DNA of 34,436 bases, taken from the IMG/VR virus record IMGVR_UViG_3300024520_000275, positions 1-34,436 of that record; one strand, written 5' to 3'. Position 1 is the stretch's first letter, and the number at the start of each line of letters is the position of its first letter. Below the pieces are notes generated by a model that was not told where the DNA came from, did not search any database, and saw only the letters and a program-made list of their open reading frames with translations. The position numbers and the translations under genes were made by a program. The DNA is from a virus. Positions 1 to 6,055 of this stretch are shown here, one piece after another.

Positions 1-98
1 ATGCTGCTTATGCTGCTGCTTCTTATGCTGCTGCTTATGATGCTGCCGCTTCTTATGCTGCTGATACTGCTGCTTATGATGCTGCTGCTGACGCTGCT
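1..98 (+). repeat. Imperfect GCTGCT(TAT/GAT) tandem repeat
   Basis: Low-complexity DNA built from GCT triplets separated by TAT, TCT or GAT, running from the window edge to about base 98. It encodes the Ala/Tyr/Asp repeat of the partial gene and is likely to expand or contract by replication slippage. Confidence 0.85.
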
Positions 99-179
99 AA
101 ATTAAAAAACCAATTAGAAACCGCTAATATATGTAGAAAGATATTAACCAAAGACGTATTAAGACTAATAAATAAATAA
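3..179 (+). CDS. C-terminal part of an Ala/Tyr/Asp-repeat phage protein (5' end outside window)
   Basis: An open frame enters from the left edge and stops at 177-179. The visible 58 residues begin with an alanine-rich stretch of AAY, AAS and AAD units (about residues 1-32), followed by a charged tail with the motif ANICRKIL. From memory, repeats of this kind followed by a short (A)DICRK-type tail occur at the C-terminus of phage and bacterial proteins of unknown function. The function of the missing N-terminal part cannot be judged. The other two frames of the repeat read as poly-Leu or Cys-Leu runs and are not credible. The next gene starts 3 bases after the stop, so this gene heads or belongs to the plus-strand early operon. 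Confidence 0.7.
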   Translation, partial: AAYAAASYAAAYDAAASYAADTAAYDAAADAAKLKNQLETANICRKILTKDVLRLINK

Positions 180-182
180 ACT

Positions 183-356
183 ATGTACGATTTACTCACA
201 TTTAAAGACATGAGAATAGAGGCTATGGCTGATGCTATGTCAGAGAAGGATAAAAGAATATCAGAATTGGAGACTTATATCTTCGAGCTTTGTGATAAAG
301 ATTGTCCATTCGACTACAAACTTGTGGTTAAAGGACAGGTATTTGGAGGGGAATGA
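183..356 (+). CDS. Small hypothetical protein (57 aa)
   Basis: ATG at 183, TGA at 354-356. The product is acidic and helical, with a short heptad-like stretch (EKDKRISELETYIFEL) followed by a CDKDCPF segment holding two cysteines. I do not recognise the family. The stop overlaps the next start as ATGA, the usual spacing in this operon, which supports translation by coupling. Confidence 0.65.
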   Translation: MYDLLTFKDMRIEAMADAMSEKDKRISELETYIFELCDKDCPFDYKLVVKGQVFGGE

Positions 357-631
357 AAGGAATAGATGATAACCAGGATTTGGAAGCTGAAATAACATAT
401 CAGGATAAGATGATGTCTTTAGGGAACTTCCTTATTGAGTTGAAGTCTAAAGCAAAGAAGAAGGATAACATAGAAAGGTCATCCAAAGCAGTCAAAGAAC
501 TTACTGAGATAGCCCTATACGTTAATAACCTAGAGGTTGAGAACATGGCTATGAAGATGGAAATGGGCTTTAAGAAGTCCAAGGTTTATAATCAAATAAT
601 AAAACTATTAAAACAATGCTTGAAAAGTTAG
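353..631 (+). CDS. Hypothetical coiled-coil protein (92 aa)
   Basis: Lysine- and glutamate-rich, almost wholly helical, with probable coiled coil from about residue 25 to 75. No catalytic motif is visible. It starts in an ATGA overlap with the gene before and runs 16 bases into the ERF gene. In many phages the gene directly before erf is a small accessory recombination protein, but nothing in this sequence shows such a role; that is inference from position only. Confidence 0.65.
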   Translation: MKGIDDNQDLEAEITYQDKMMSLGNFLIELKSKAKKKDNIERSSKAVKELTEIALYVNNLEVENMAMKMEMGFKKSKVYNQIIKLLKQCLKS

Positions 632-1170
632 TTAAAATACAGAATGAATTAAAGGTTGGTAAGACCAGGTTCAACAACTTTGGTAAATACCATTACCGTT
701 CATTAGAAGACATACTGGATGCAGTCAAACCACTGTGTTTAAGAGAAGGATTCCTACTTACTATAAAGGAAGAGACAAAAGAATTATCTGGTATTCCTGT
801 TATAGATGTAACAGCTACAATAACAGATGGGGAACAAGAGGTTGTTTCAAAGGCATCGGCTGGTGTTGATATTAATAAGAAGGGTATGGATATAGCACAA
901 TCATTTGGTGCTTCTAGTTCATATGCTAGGAAATATGCACTCAATGGGTTATTCCTTATTGATGATACCGCTGATGCTGATGCAACCAATTCACATGGTA
1001 AGGATTTAGTGGAAACACCTAGGAGGGTAACGTCAAATAAACCTACACTACATGTAAATACTGTTCCTTTTGGGAAGTGTGTTAAGAAACTTGCAGAAGG
1101 AGCTACTATGCTAGATATAGAGGATAGGTATAGTCTTACACCAGAAGTAAGAAAGGCATTGACTAAATGA
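616..1170 (+). CDS. erf: ERF-family single-strand annealing recombinase
   Basis: 184 residues with the ERF-superfamily layout: the N-terminal FNNFGKYHYRSLEDI segment (about 19-33), a beta-rich core, and QSFGASSSYARKYALNGLF followed by the acidic IDDTADAD (about 95-120). ERF proteins form rings on single-stranded DNA and anneal complementary strands in phage recombination and circularisation. The C-terminal 60 residues are variable, as usual. The start lies inside the preceding gene (16-base overlap). The SSB-like gene follows after 38 bases, which matches the common order recombinase then SSB. Confidence 0.9.
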   Translation: MLEKLVKIQNELKVGKTRFNNFGKYHYRSLEDILDAVKPLCLREGFLLTIKEETKELSGIPVIDVTATITDGEQEVVSKASAGVDINKKGMDIAQSFGASSSYARKYALNGLFLIDDTADADATNSHGKDLVETPRRVTSNKPTLHVNTVPFGKCVKKLAEGATMLDIEDRYSLTPEVRKALTK

Positions 1171-1208
1171 CTAACAGGTATTAATTTAATAAATAAACAT
1201 TTTTAATT

Positions 1209-1559
1209 ATGGGAGCAATTATTTTAAGCGGTAGTATAAATCTTACCGAAGCAAAAAAGACAGGTAAGTTAGTGAAAAAAACGAATAAAGACAAGGAGGA
1301 AGAGGTGTGGCTTTACTTCGCTTCATGGTGTGATGACAAGAAAAAAGAATGGACTCAGGAGGACGGTAGCATAAAGCTAGGTGATAATGGAGGTATTTAT
1401 GTGAACCAAACAAAAGAAGATAGGGAGGCTAAGGTTGACAAAGAATTTATTGGCAACATGTCGGTTGTCTTTCACGCAAAAAGAGATAGTGCTTTTGACC
1501 CCGATAAAGCATCTAACAAAGAAGTTGTAGTTAGCACCAATACTGATGATGACTGGTAG
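1209..1559 (+). CDS. Putative single-stranded-DNA-binding protein (SSB-like)
   Basis: 116 residues, probably beta-rich. The last residues are STNTDDDW: an acidic tip ending in an aromatic residue, like the DDD-hydrophobic-Phe tip by which SSB proteins recruit partners. I see no clear match to the classic OB-fold SSB signature, so the call rests on the tail, the size and the place between ERF and a RecA-fold ATPase. The start ATG at 1209 follows an A/T-rich leader without a Shine-Dalgarno site, typical for Bacteroidota. Confidence 0.5.
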   Translation: MGAIILSGSINLTEAKKTGKLVKKTNKDKEEEVWLYFASWCDDKKKEWTQEDGSIKLGDNGGIYVNQTKEDREAKVDKEFIGNMSVVFHAKRDSAFDPDKASNKEVVVSTNTDDDW

Positions 1560-1562
1560 TAT

Positions 1563-2360
1563 ATGGAATACACTGAGTTTCAGTTCATGTTGGAGGATTG
1601 TGAGGTCAATCCAGATGAGAAGATAAACAGTCCACCAGTAGCTATTTCACTTGGCATGTACAATGATTTTGAGGGTAACGTACATGCCTTGCCTTTAGCG
1701 ACCTATGGTAACTTTGTTTTCATACAAGCACCTCCTAAGAGTTATAAGACTTATTTTGTCAGCTTACTCACAGCAGCTTATTTAGATGGAGACAAGAGCT
1801 TCGTAAGTTATATCAAAGGACATAGAGGTGATAGGGAAGTGTTATACATAGATACAGAACAAAGTAAATGGCATACCCAATCAGTGTCCAAGAGGATAGC
1901 AAGAATGATTCCTGATAAGAAAATGGTTGATAAGCTCAATGTATTTGCTTTAAGGGAATACGTACATGTTGATAGAATGAATTTCATTGAGACGTATCTA
2001 TCACATAACCAAAAGACAGGAGTGATTATCATAGATGGTGCAGCTGACCTGGTCAGTGACGTAAACAATATAGAAGAGTGTAATGAGGTTACACAGCGTA
2101 TAATGACAATAAGTTCTAAATATAATTGTGCCATTATAACCGTGATACATTCAAACTATGGAAGTGAGAAACCTACAGGCCATCTAGGTTCAGCACTTGA
2201 AAAGAAAGCTGAGACACAGATAATCATAGAGAAAAACTCTCAGTCTGGTGGCATGTTGGCTAAATGTAGAAGGAGTAGGAACAGAGCATTTGACCCTATT
2301 TCTTTTATAATAGAGAAAGGATTGCCAAGAATACAGAAGAAAATAGATATAGAGTTTTAA
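1563..2360 (+). CDS. RecA/RepA-like AAA ATPase
   Basis: 265 residues. A phosphate-binding loop of the Bacteroidota RepA-like type lies at about 55-63 (APPKSYKT, lacking the usual glycines but keeping Lys-Thr). It is followed by LYIDTEQ (94-100), a Walker B-like VIIIDGAADL (154-163), and a sensor-like TVIHSNYG (193-200). This is the layout of AAA_25/RepA-type helicase-like ATPases that load on DNA in mobile elements and phages. Likely role: ATP-dependent partner in replication or recombination with the two genes before it. It begins three bases after the SSB-like stop and is followed by TATG coupling to the next gene. Confidence 0.75.
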   Translation: MEYTEFQFMLEDCEVNPDEKINSPPVAISLGMYNDFEGNVHALPLATYGNFVFIQAPPKSYKTYFVSLLTAAYLDGDKSFVSYIKGHRGDREVLYIDTEQSKWHTQSVSKRIARMIPDKKMVDKLNVFALREYVHVDRMNFIETYLSHNQKTGVIIIDGAADLVSDVNNIEECNEVTQRIMTISSKYNCAIITVIHSNYGSEKPTGHLGSALEKKAETQIIIEKNSQSGGMLAKCRRSRNRAFDPISFIIEKGLPRIQKKIDIEF

Positions 2361-2361
2361 T

Positions 2362-2595
2362 ATGACACCAAAGGAATTAGCAGAAGAATTATATAATGAG
2401 TTTTTTGATGTTGACGTTTATGGAGCTGGATTAGGAGATACATGTACCATACCAGCAGCTGAGTATGCTATAATATGTGTTAGGAGAATACTTTATCAGT
2501 ATGAGTACATATCAGTATACCTTAGTCCAGATTGGTGCAACAAACAGATAGATTTCTTTAATGAAGTAATTAAGGAATTACAAACATATAAATGA
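2362..2595 (+). CDS. Small conserved phage protein (77 aa), unknown function
   Basis: Begins MTPKELAEELYNEF and carries an Ala-Glu-Tyr-Ala then ICVRRIL segment before an aromatic, acidic C-terminal helix (FFNEVIKELQTYK). This pattern (MTPKE.A.EL, then a Cys-Val helix, then FW.EV..EL) is one I know from many small Bacteroidota phage proteins without known function. Its stop overlaps the next start by four bases. Confidence 0.7.
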   Translation: MTPKELAEELYNEFFDVDVYGAGLGDTCTIPAAEYAIICVRRILYQYEYISVYLSPDWCNKQIDFFNEVIKELQTYK

Positions 2596-3122
2596 GTAAG
2601 GATATAATAGAAGTACTAGACACTAGGAGGGATGATTGGAGTAAGATGTTGACTAATCAAGGCTGCCCAATACATTTAATAGATGACTTCATCCATGATA
2701 CCTATATCAAATTAAGCAACCTGGACAATCCTAATAGGATTATAAGGGAAGATGGAGACGTTAACATGTATTATGTTTATTTCACTCTTAGAAGTCGTGT
2801 AGTGGACTATCACAGGCAGAACAAACTTGTTTATGTAGCTGACTTTATAGATACTACCGATACAGATGACTTCGATATAGACAATGAGATACTATTGAAT
2901 AATCTTTATGAAGGTATAATGAGTGAAGTGAATGTATTTGGAGCGTATGGAAGTAAACTATGTAAGCTATACTTACCAACCTCTTTATCATTAAGGCAGT
3001 TGGCTACAGAGAGTGGTATAAGCCTTACGAGTATACATAACAGCCTTAAACAGTATAAGGCGTACATTAAGGAGGAATTTGAAGATGAATATCTGGCATA
3101 TAAAAGGAATAAGAAAGGATGA
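2592..3122 (+). CDS. Sigma-70-like transcription regulator
   Basis: 176 residues. The first part (about 10-75) resembles sigma region 2: a DDFIHDTYIKL helix, then YYVYFTLRSRVVDYHRQNK, comparable to the region 2 helix pair of ECF-type sigma factors. The C-terminal part has a region 4-like helix-turn-helix, LSLRQLATESGISLTSIHNS (about 134-153), followed by a basic helix. Such proteins are frequent in flavobacterial phages. It could direct host RNA polymerase to the ACAA / CGTTATAT motif found before the late operons here; that link is inference. It sits inside the early operon with four-base overlaps on both sides. Confidence 0.7.
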   Translation: MSKDIIEVLDTRRDDWSKMLTNQGCPIHLIDDFIHDTYIKLSNLDNPNRIIREDGDVNMYYVYFTLRSRVVDYHRQNKLVYVADFIDTTDTDDFDIDNEILLNNLYEGIMSEVNVFGAYGSKLCKLYLPTSLSLRQLATESGISLTSIHNSLKQYKAYIKEEFEDEYLAYKRNKKG

Positions 3123-3259
3123 GGTTTGATTTAGGTGATATATTTGGATTGATTTTAGGGGCTATCGGCATCACGCTTTGTGTTATTTGGTTTGGATGGA
3201 AGCTGGTTCTTGTTTTATTTATATTAATGTGGAGTAATAATATTAGTCAAAGCCCATGA
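3119..3259 (+). CDS. Small membrane protein (46 aa)
   Basis: ATG at 3119 overlaps the preceding stop as ATGA and its own TGA (3257-3259) overlaps the next ATG. One long or two short hydrophobic segments span about residues 8-38 (GLILGAIGITLCVIWFGW, then LVLVLFILMW). It probably sits in the inner membrane. Function unknown; the tight coupling on both sides is the main reason to accept it. Confidence 0.6.
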   Translation: MRFDLGDIFGLILGAIGITLCVIWFGWKLVLVLFILMWSNNISQSP

Positions 3260-3474
3260 AACAAATGAAGTGGTGTTGGCTTAATGGAATCTATATCTAT
3301 CCTGTTCCTGTGGACAATTCCAAAGGTGTAAGGAGACCAAGATGTTATATTTATGTTAACAACCAAGGTAAAGAACATAAAATAGACTATATTTATACTC
3401 AGAACGCAAAGTTATACGATGAGATAACTAGAATGTATAAAGAGATTTATAATAAGAACCATGAAAGAATTTAA
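3256..3474 (+). CDS. Hypothetical protein (72 aa)
   Basis: Tyr- and Lys-rich basic product with probable beta strands in the middle (RCYIYVNNQGKEHKIDYIY) and a C-terminal helix. No recognised domain. The end overlaps the next gene by 14 bases. Confidence 0.6.
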   Translation: MKQMKWCWLNGIYIYPVPVDNSKGVRRPRCYIYVNNQGKEHKIDYIYTQNAKLYDEITRMYKEIYNKNHERI

Positions 3475-3757
3475 AGGAACAAGTGGGGAGTGGGAGGTAC
3501 GAAATATGAAAGGGATATACCCTAAGGTTGTCTGTAATGGATTTAATCAAGGTCATTTATCCATATCTTCAACCACTTCAGATAAAGAAAATGAAGCCAA
3601 CGCCAAACTAATAGCAGCAGCACCAGAACTTTTAAAACATGCGCAATGGTTAATGGAAAGTATGAAGGCCATTCAAAAGCATAATCCTGATTGCGTTATC
3701 AATAGGGATGAAATAAGGATGGTGAATATGGAAAAAGCAATAGAAAAAGCACTATGA
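3461..3757 (+). CDS. Conserved small phage protein with ANAKLIAAAPELL motif
   Basis: 98 residues. The N-terminal half has GTSGEWEV and a short beta-rich region; the middle carries NEANAKLIAAAPELLKHAQ (about 47-65). I recognise this motif from a very widespread family of small phage proteins of unknown function. The segment after it is helical. It overlaps the previous gene by 14 bases and couples to the next by ATGA. Confidence 0.75.
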   Translation: MKEFKGTSGEWEVRNMKGIYPKVVCNGFNQGHLSISSTTSDKENEANAKLIAAAPELLKHAQWLMESMKAIQKHNPDCVINRDEIRMVNMEKAIEKAL

Positions 3758-3936
3758 AAATATATAGAGCAAAGAGTTATTCCCAAGATGAGGTGAATAA
3801 ATCACTTAAACACCTCAATGACCAACTGAGTTTATTGCTCGAACAAAAAAGTCAGGTAACCAAGGATATAAATAAGGTAAGAAAAGATATTGAGTTTTGG
3901 GAGGGATTGGATGAAAGACAATTAAAGATGTTCTAA
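3754..3936 (+). CDS. Small coiled-coil protein ending in a clamp-binding-like motif
   Basis: 60 residues with a coiled coil (about 12-48) and the C-terminal sequence ERQLKMF. QLKMF fits the bacterial sliding-clamp (DnaN) binding pentapeptide QL-x-(L/M)-F and is exposed at the very end of the protein, where such motifs often lie. If real, the protein would dock on the host beta clamp. Nothing else in the sequence shows function. Confidence 0.6.
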   Translation: MKIYRAKSYSQDEVNKSLKHLNDQLSLLLEQKSQVTKDINKVRKDIEFWEGLDERQLKMF

Positions 3937-3937
3937 T

Positions 3938-4489
3938 ATGAGGATTGATAAAGATGATTATAGGTTGGAAGTCATAAAGAACTATGTTGAATATAAGATA
4001 GGGATAAATGATATTTCATTACCAACCAAAACAAATCCTTATGTGTTCAGTAGAGCTACTTTCTATTATCTTTGTAGGGAATATACAGGATATAGTATGG
4101 AATCTATAGGTGAGTATGTTGGCAGAGACCATGCATGTGTTATACATGCTTTAAAAAAGACACTTAAAGACGTTCCTGAGAAGTACAATGAAGCTATAAG
4201 GGATTTCAATAAGAACTCATTACTGACAGAAGAGGTTGGTTATTCTGTTATAAGGGATAATGAATCCCTTGTGCTTAATAATAGGGACTTGGAGAAAAGG
4301 AATAGTAGATTAAGAAGGAAGCTATCCACTATGTTGAATGAAGGTGTTGTGGGAAGGTTGGCTGGACTCCTGGTTGGAATGGATGAGATTGATAAAAGGA
4401 ATATTTCTGATAGGATAGAAGCCATGATAATGATGGAGAATAAAAAGAAGCAATATAAATCACTAGAAAGAAAACAATTGAACACATGA
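3938..4489 (+). CDS. DnaA domain IV-like DNA-binding protein with coiled-coil tail
   Basis: 183 residues. Residues about 34-75 match the DnaA C-terminal DNA-binding domain: FSRATFYYLCREYTGYSMES, then IGEYVGRDHACVIHALKK, with the GRDH(A/S)xVIHA signature that reads DnaA boxes in the host initiator. The ATPase domains of DnaA are absent. From about 105 on the protein is helical and basic, probably a coiled coil. It may bind DnaA boxes in phage or host DNA, as an origin factor or competitor; this is inference. It overlaps the next gene as ATGA. Confidence 0.75.
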   Translation: MRIDKDDYRLEVIKNYVEYKIGINDISLPTKTNPYVFSRATFYYLCREYTGYSMESIGEYVGRDHACVIHALKKTLKDVPEKYNEAIRDFNKNSLLTEEVGYSVIRDNESLVLNNRDLEKRNSRLRRKLSTMLNEGVVGRLAGLLVGMDEIDKRNISDRIEAMIMMENKKKQYKSLERKQLNT

Positions 4490-4611
4490 AAGAAGAGATA
4501 GTAAAAAGATTAGCGCAAGCCAGAGTAGAGAACAGTAATGAAGTGGTTAATGACATCTTAGTTGATGTAATGATTAAAACAGAAAACCATTTAATAGATG
4601 CCGAACACTAA
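4486..4611 (+). CDS. Small hypothetical protein (41 aa)
   Basis: ATG at 4486 in an ATGA overlap; TAA at 4609-4611. Acidic, helical, no known motif. Its last 14 bases overlap the start of the homing endonuclease frame, that is, the original 5' end of the resolvase gene. In a phage without the endonuclease this gene would overlap the resolvase gene directly. Confidence 0.6.
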   Translation: MKEEIVKRLAQARVENSNEVVNDILVDVMIKTENHLIDAEH

Positions 4612-5143
4612 CAGAACAAAGGAAAAATGGGTTGACATTCCTGATTGGGAAAGTTATTATCAGGTTTCAGACAGGGGTAGAGTGAGGTCTTGTACACGAA
4701 GATGTAAAACAAAATGGGGAGATAGACTTGTGCCATATAGACTAATGTCTTTAGTTCAGTGGGGTAAAACAAATCATTTAGGACTTAGACTTAAAAAGCA
4801 TGGATATTCAAAACAATATTATGTTCATCAACTTGTAGCTATAGCTTTCTTAGGACATAACCCAAAAGAATCTGGGTTTATTATAGACCATGTAGATGAG
4901 AATCCAAGAAACAATTACCTTAGCAACCTAATGTTGGTTACAGTTAGATATAACACATCTAAAAGCATAAGACACAAGGGGAAATCAACCTCAAAATATA
5001 CTGGTGTTTCGTGGGATAAGAAAAGTAAAAAATGGAAAGCACAGATAGTTATTAATGGCAAAAAAGAACATTTAGGTTTCTTTGATAACGAAAGAGATGC
5101 TTCTGAAACTTATAAAAATAGAATGTATGCCCAATACCAATAG
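4598..5143 (+). CDS. NUMOD4-HNH-AP2 homing endonuclease inserted at the 5' end of the resolvase gene
   Basis: 181 residues. After an atypical N-terminal MPNTNRTK, a NUMOD4 domain (about 10-60: KWVDIPDWESYYQVSDRGRV) leads into the HNH core (about 72-125: VHQLVAIAFL, IIDHVDENPRNNYLSNL) and an AP2-like DNA-binding repeat (about 130-175: YTGVSWDKKSKKWKAQI). This is a typical free-standing phage homing endonuclease. MPNTNR is also the start of the downstream resolvase, so the element sits just after codon 6 of that gene and uses its start. Its last codons and TAG overlap a recoded copy of those six codons. Confidence 0.85.
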   Translation: MPNTNRTKEKWVDIPDWESYYQVSDRGRVRSCTRRCKTKWGDRLVPYRLMSLVQWGKTNHLGLRLKKHGYSKQYYVHQLVAIAFLGHNPKESGFIIDHVDENPRNNYLSNLMLVTVRYNTSKSIRHKGKSTSKYTGVSWDKKSKKWKAQIVINGKKEHLGFFDNERDASETYKNRMYAQYQ

Positions 5144-5501
5144 GAATAAAGGTCATCGAGCAGAGAGGTTGTATGCAAATGAGTTCAAATCATTGGGGTA
5201 TGATAAGTGTATAACTTCTCGTTATGGTAGCAGAGTTCATGATGACTGTGGTATTGATTTACTCAACGTGCCCGTTAACGTGCAAATAAAGGCGGGTAAG
5301 CAGAGGGGAATAAATTACAGTAGTGTACTATCAAATATCAGAGAAAGGCTCTTAGAACTCTTTACAATGGATTCTAAGGAATTTGAGTATCCAAGTATAG
5401 TGATTCATAGAAAAGATGTTGGCAAAGGTAATAAGAGGGATGAATATGATGATTTAGTTATAATGAGTTGGAATGATTATAAACAATTAATAGAAAAATG
5501 A
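5127..5501 (+). CDS. PD-(D/E)XK nuclease, Hjc-like Holliday junction resolvase
   Basis: 124 residues from the ATG at 5127. An ATG 45 bases upstream in frame is rejected because that sequence belongs to the homing endonuclease. Motifs fit the Hjc-type resolvase/nuclease fold: KGHRAERLYANEF (catalytic Glu), CITSRYGSRVHDDCGIDLL (catalytic Asp) and VNVQIKAG (Q-x-K). It would cleave branched DNA made by replication and ERF recombination. The first six codons encode MPNTNR, the same as the upstream endonuclease, but with synonymous codons. Overlaps the next gene by four bases. Confidence 0.75.
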   Translation: MPNTNRNKGHRAERLYANEFKSLGYDKCITSRYGSRVHDDCGIDLLNVPVNVQIKAGKQRGINYSSVLSNIRERLLELFTMDSKEFEYPSIVIHRKDVGKGNKRDEYDDLVIMSWNDYKQLIEK

Positions 5502-5755
5502 TGACAAAAGAAGAATTAAGGAATGGCAATGATATTAACCATAGAATAAATGAGCTTAGTGTAGCTAAAGATGATATGGTCAAGGTGTTGAAAGAATTAG
5601 AGCTAGGGTCTTATGTTGGCGATAGGGTGCGATTAAGAATAGATAGTAGAGAATGTATGATTAATACTAAAAGAATATCTATATTTGTGCAAGTCGAACT
5701 TGACAACACTATTGCTAAAATAAGAAGCTTAGAGGAAGAGTTCTATTCGATATGA
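5498..5755 (+). CDS. Hypothetical protein (85 aa)
   Basis: Two adjacent Met codons offer starts at 5498 or 5501; the first overlaps the resolvase stop. Charged, helical at both ends, with a short beta-like middle (RVRLRIDSRECMINTKRISI). Not recognised. Confidence 0.6.
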   Translation: MMTKEELRNGNDINHRINELSVAKDDMVKVLKELELGSYVGDRVRLRIDSRECMINTKRISIFVQVELDNTIAKIRSLEEEFYSI

Positions 5756-5901
5756 AAATAGGCAGTATAAATAATAAGTGGAAGATAAGTGAAGAGGACG
5801 CTATAAAAGAGTATCCTCTTATACTTGAAAAGAAGAGTAACCTTACATCTACACAGAGAAGGGTGGTTATTAAGTTTATTGAAGGTTTAGATATTAAATA
5901 A
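5752..5901 (+). CDS. Small hypothetical protein (49 aa)
   Basis: ATG at 5752 overlaps the preceding stop as ATGA; TAA at 5899-5901. Basic, with KWKISEEDAIKEYPLILEKK and a C-terminal helix. No domain recognised. Seven bases separate it from the last plus-strand gene of this module. Confidence 0.55.
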   Translation: MKIGSINNKWKISEEDAIKEYPLILEKKSNLTSTQRRVVIKFIEGLDIK

Positions 5902-5908
5902 CAATATT

Positions 5909-6055
5909 ATGATTATATTTTTTTGGACATGTATGGTATTTGCCAATGGAATCTACGCAGTAGACGCATACAAAGATGAATCATATAAATCTGCTATGCT
6001 TTCTAGTTTCGTATGTGGGTGGTCAGTTGTGTTTTTGATGTATGCCTTATTTTAA
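5909..6055 (+). CDS. Small two-helix membrane protein (48 aa)
   Basis: Hydrophobic N-terminus (IIFFWTCMVFANGIYAV), a charged turn (AYKDESYKS) and a second hydrophobic helix (MLSSFVCGWSVVFLMYALF). The hairpin layout suits a small inner-membrane protein. It closes the left plus-strand module and overlaps the convergent spanin-like gene by nine bases, so no separate terminator lies between the two operons. Confidence 0.55.
   Translation: MIIFFWTCMVFANGIYAVDAYKDESYKSAMLSSFVCGWSVVFLMYALF

Noticed and set aside
1-98. CRISPR-like or regulatory repeat reading of the left-edge repeat
   Set aside because: Units are codon-sized without spacers and encode an Ala/Tyr/Asp protein repeat.
693-989. 98-residue frame antisense to the ERF gene
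   Set aside because: The plus strand encodes a clear ERF protein; the antisense translation is Ser/Pro-rich noise.
5082-5126. Earlier in-frame ATG for the resolvase gene
   Set aside because: This segment codes for the C-terminal part of the homing endonuclease in another frame; ATG 5127 gives the MPNTNR start that matches the upstream copy and the Hjc-like KGxxAE motif at the right distance.
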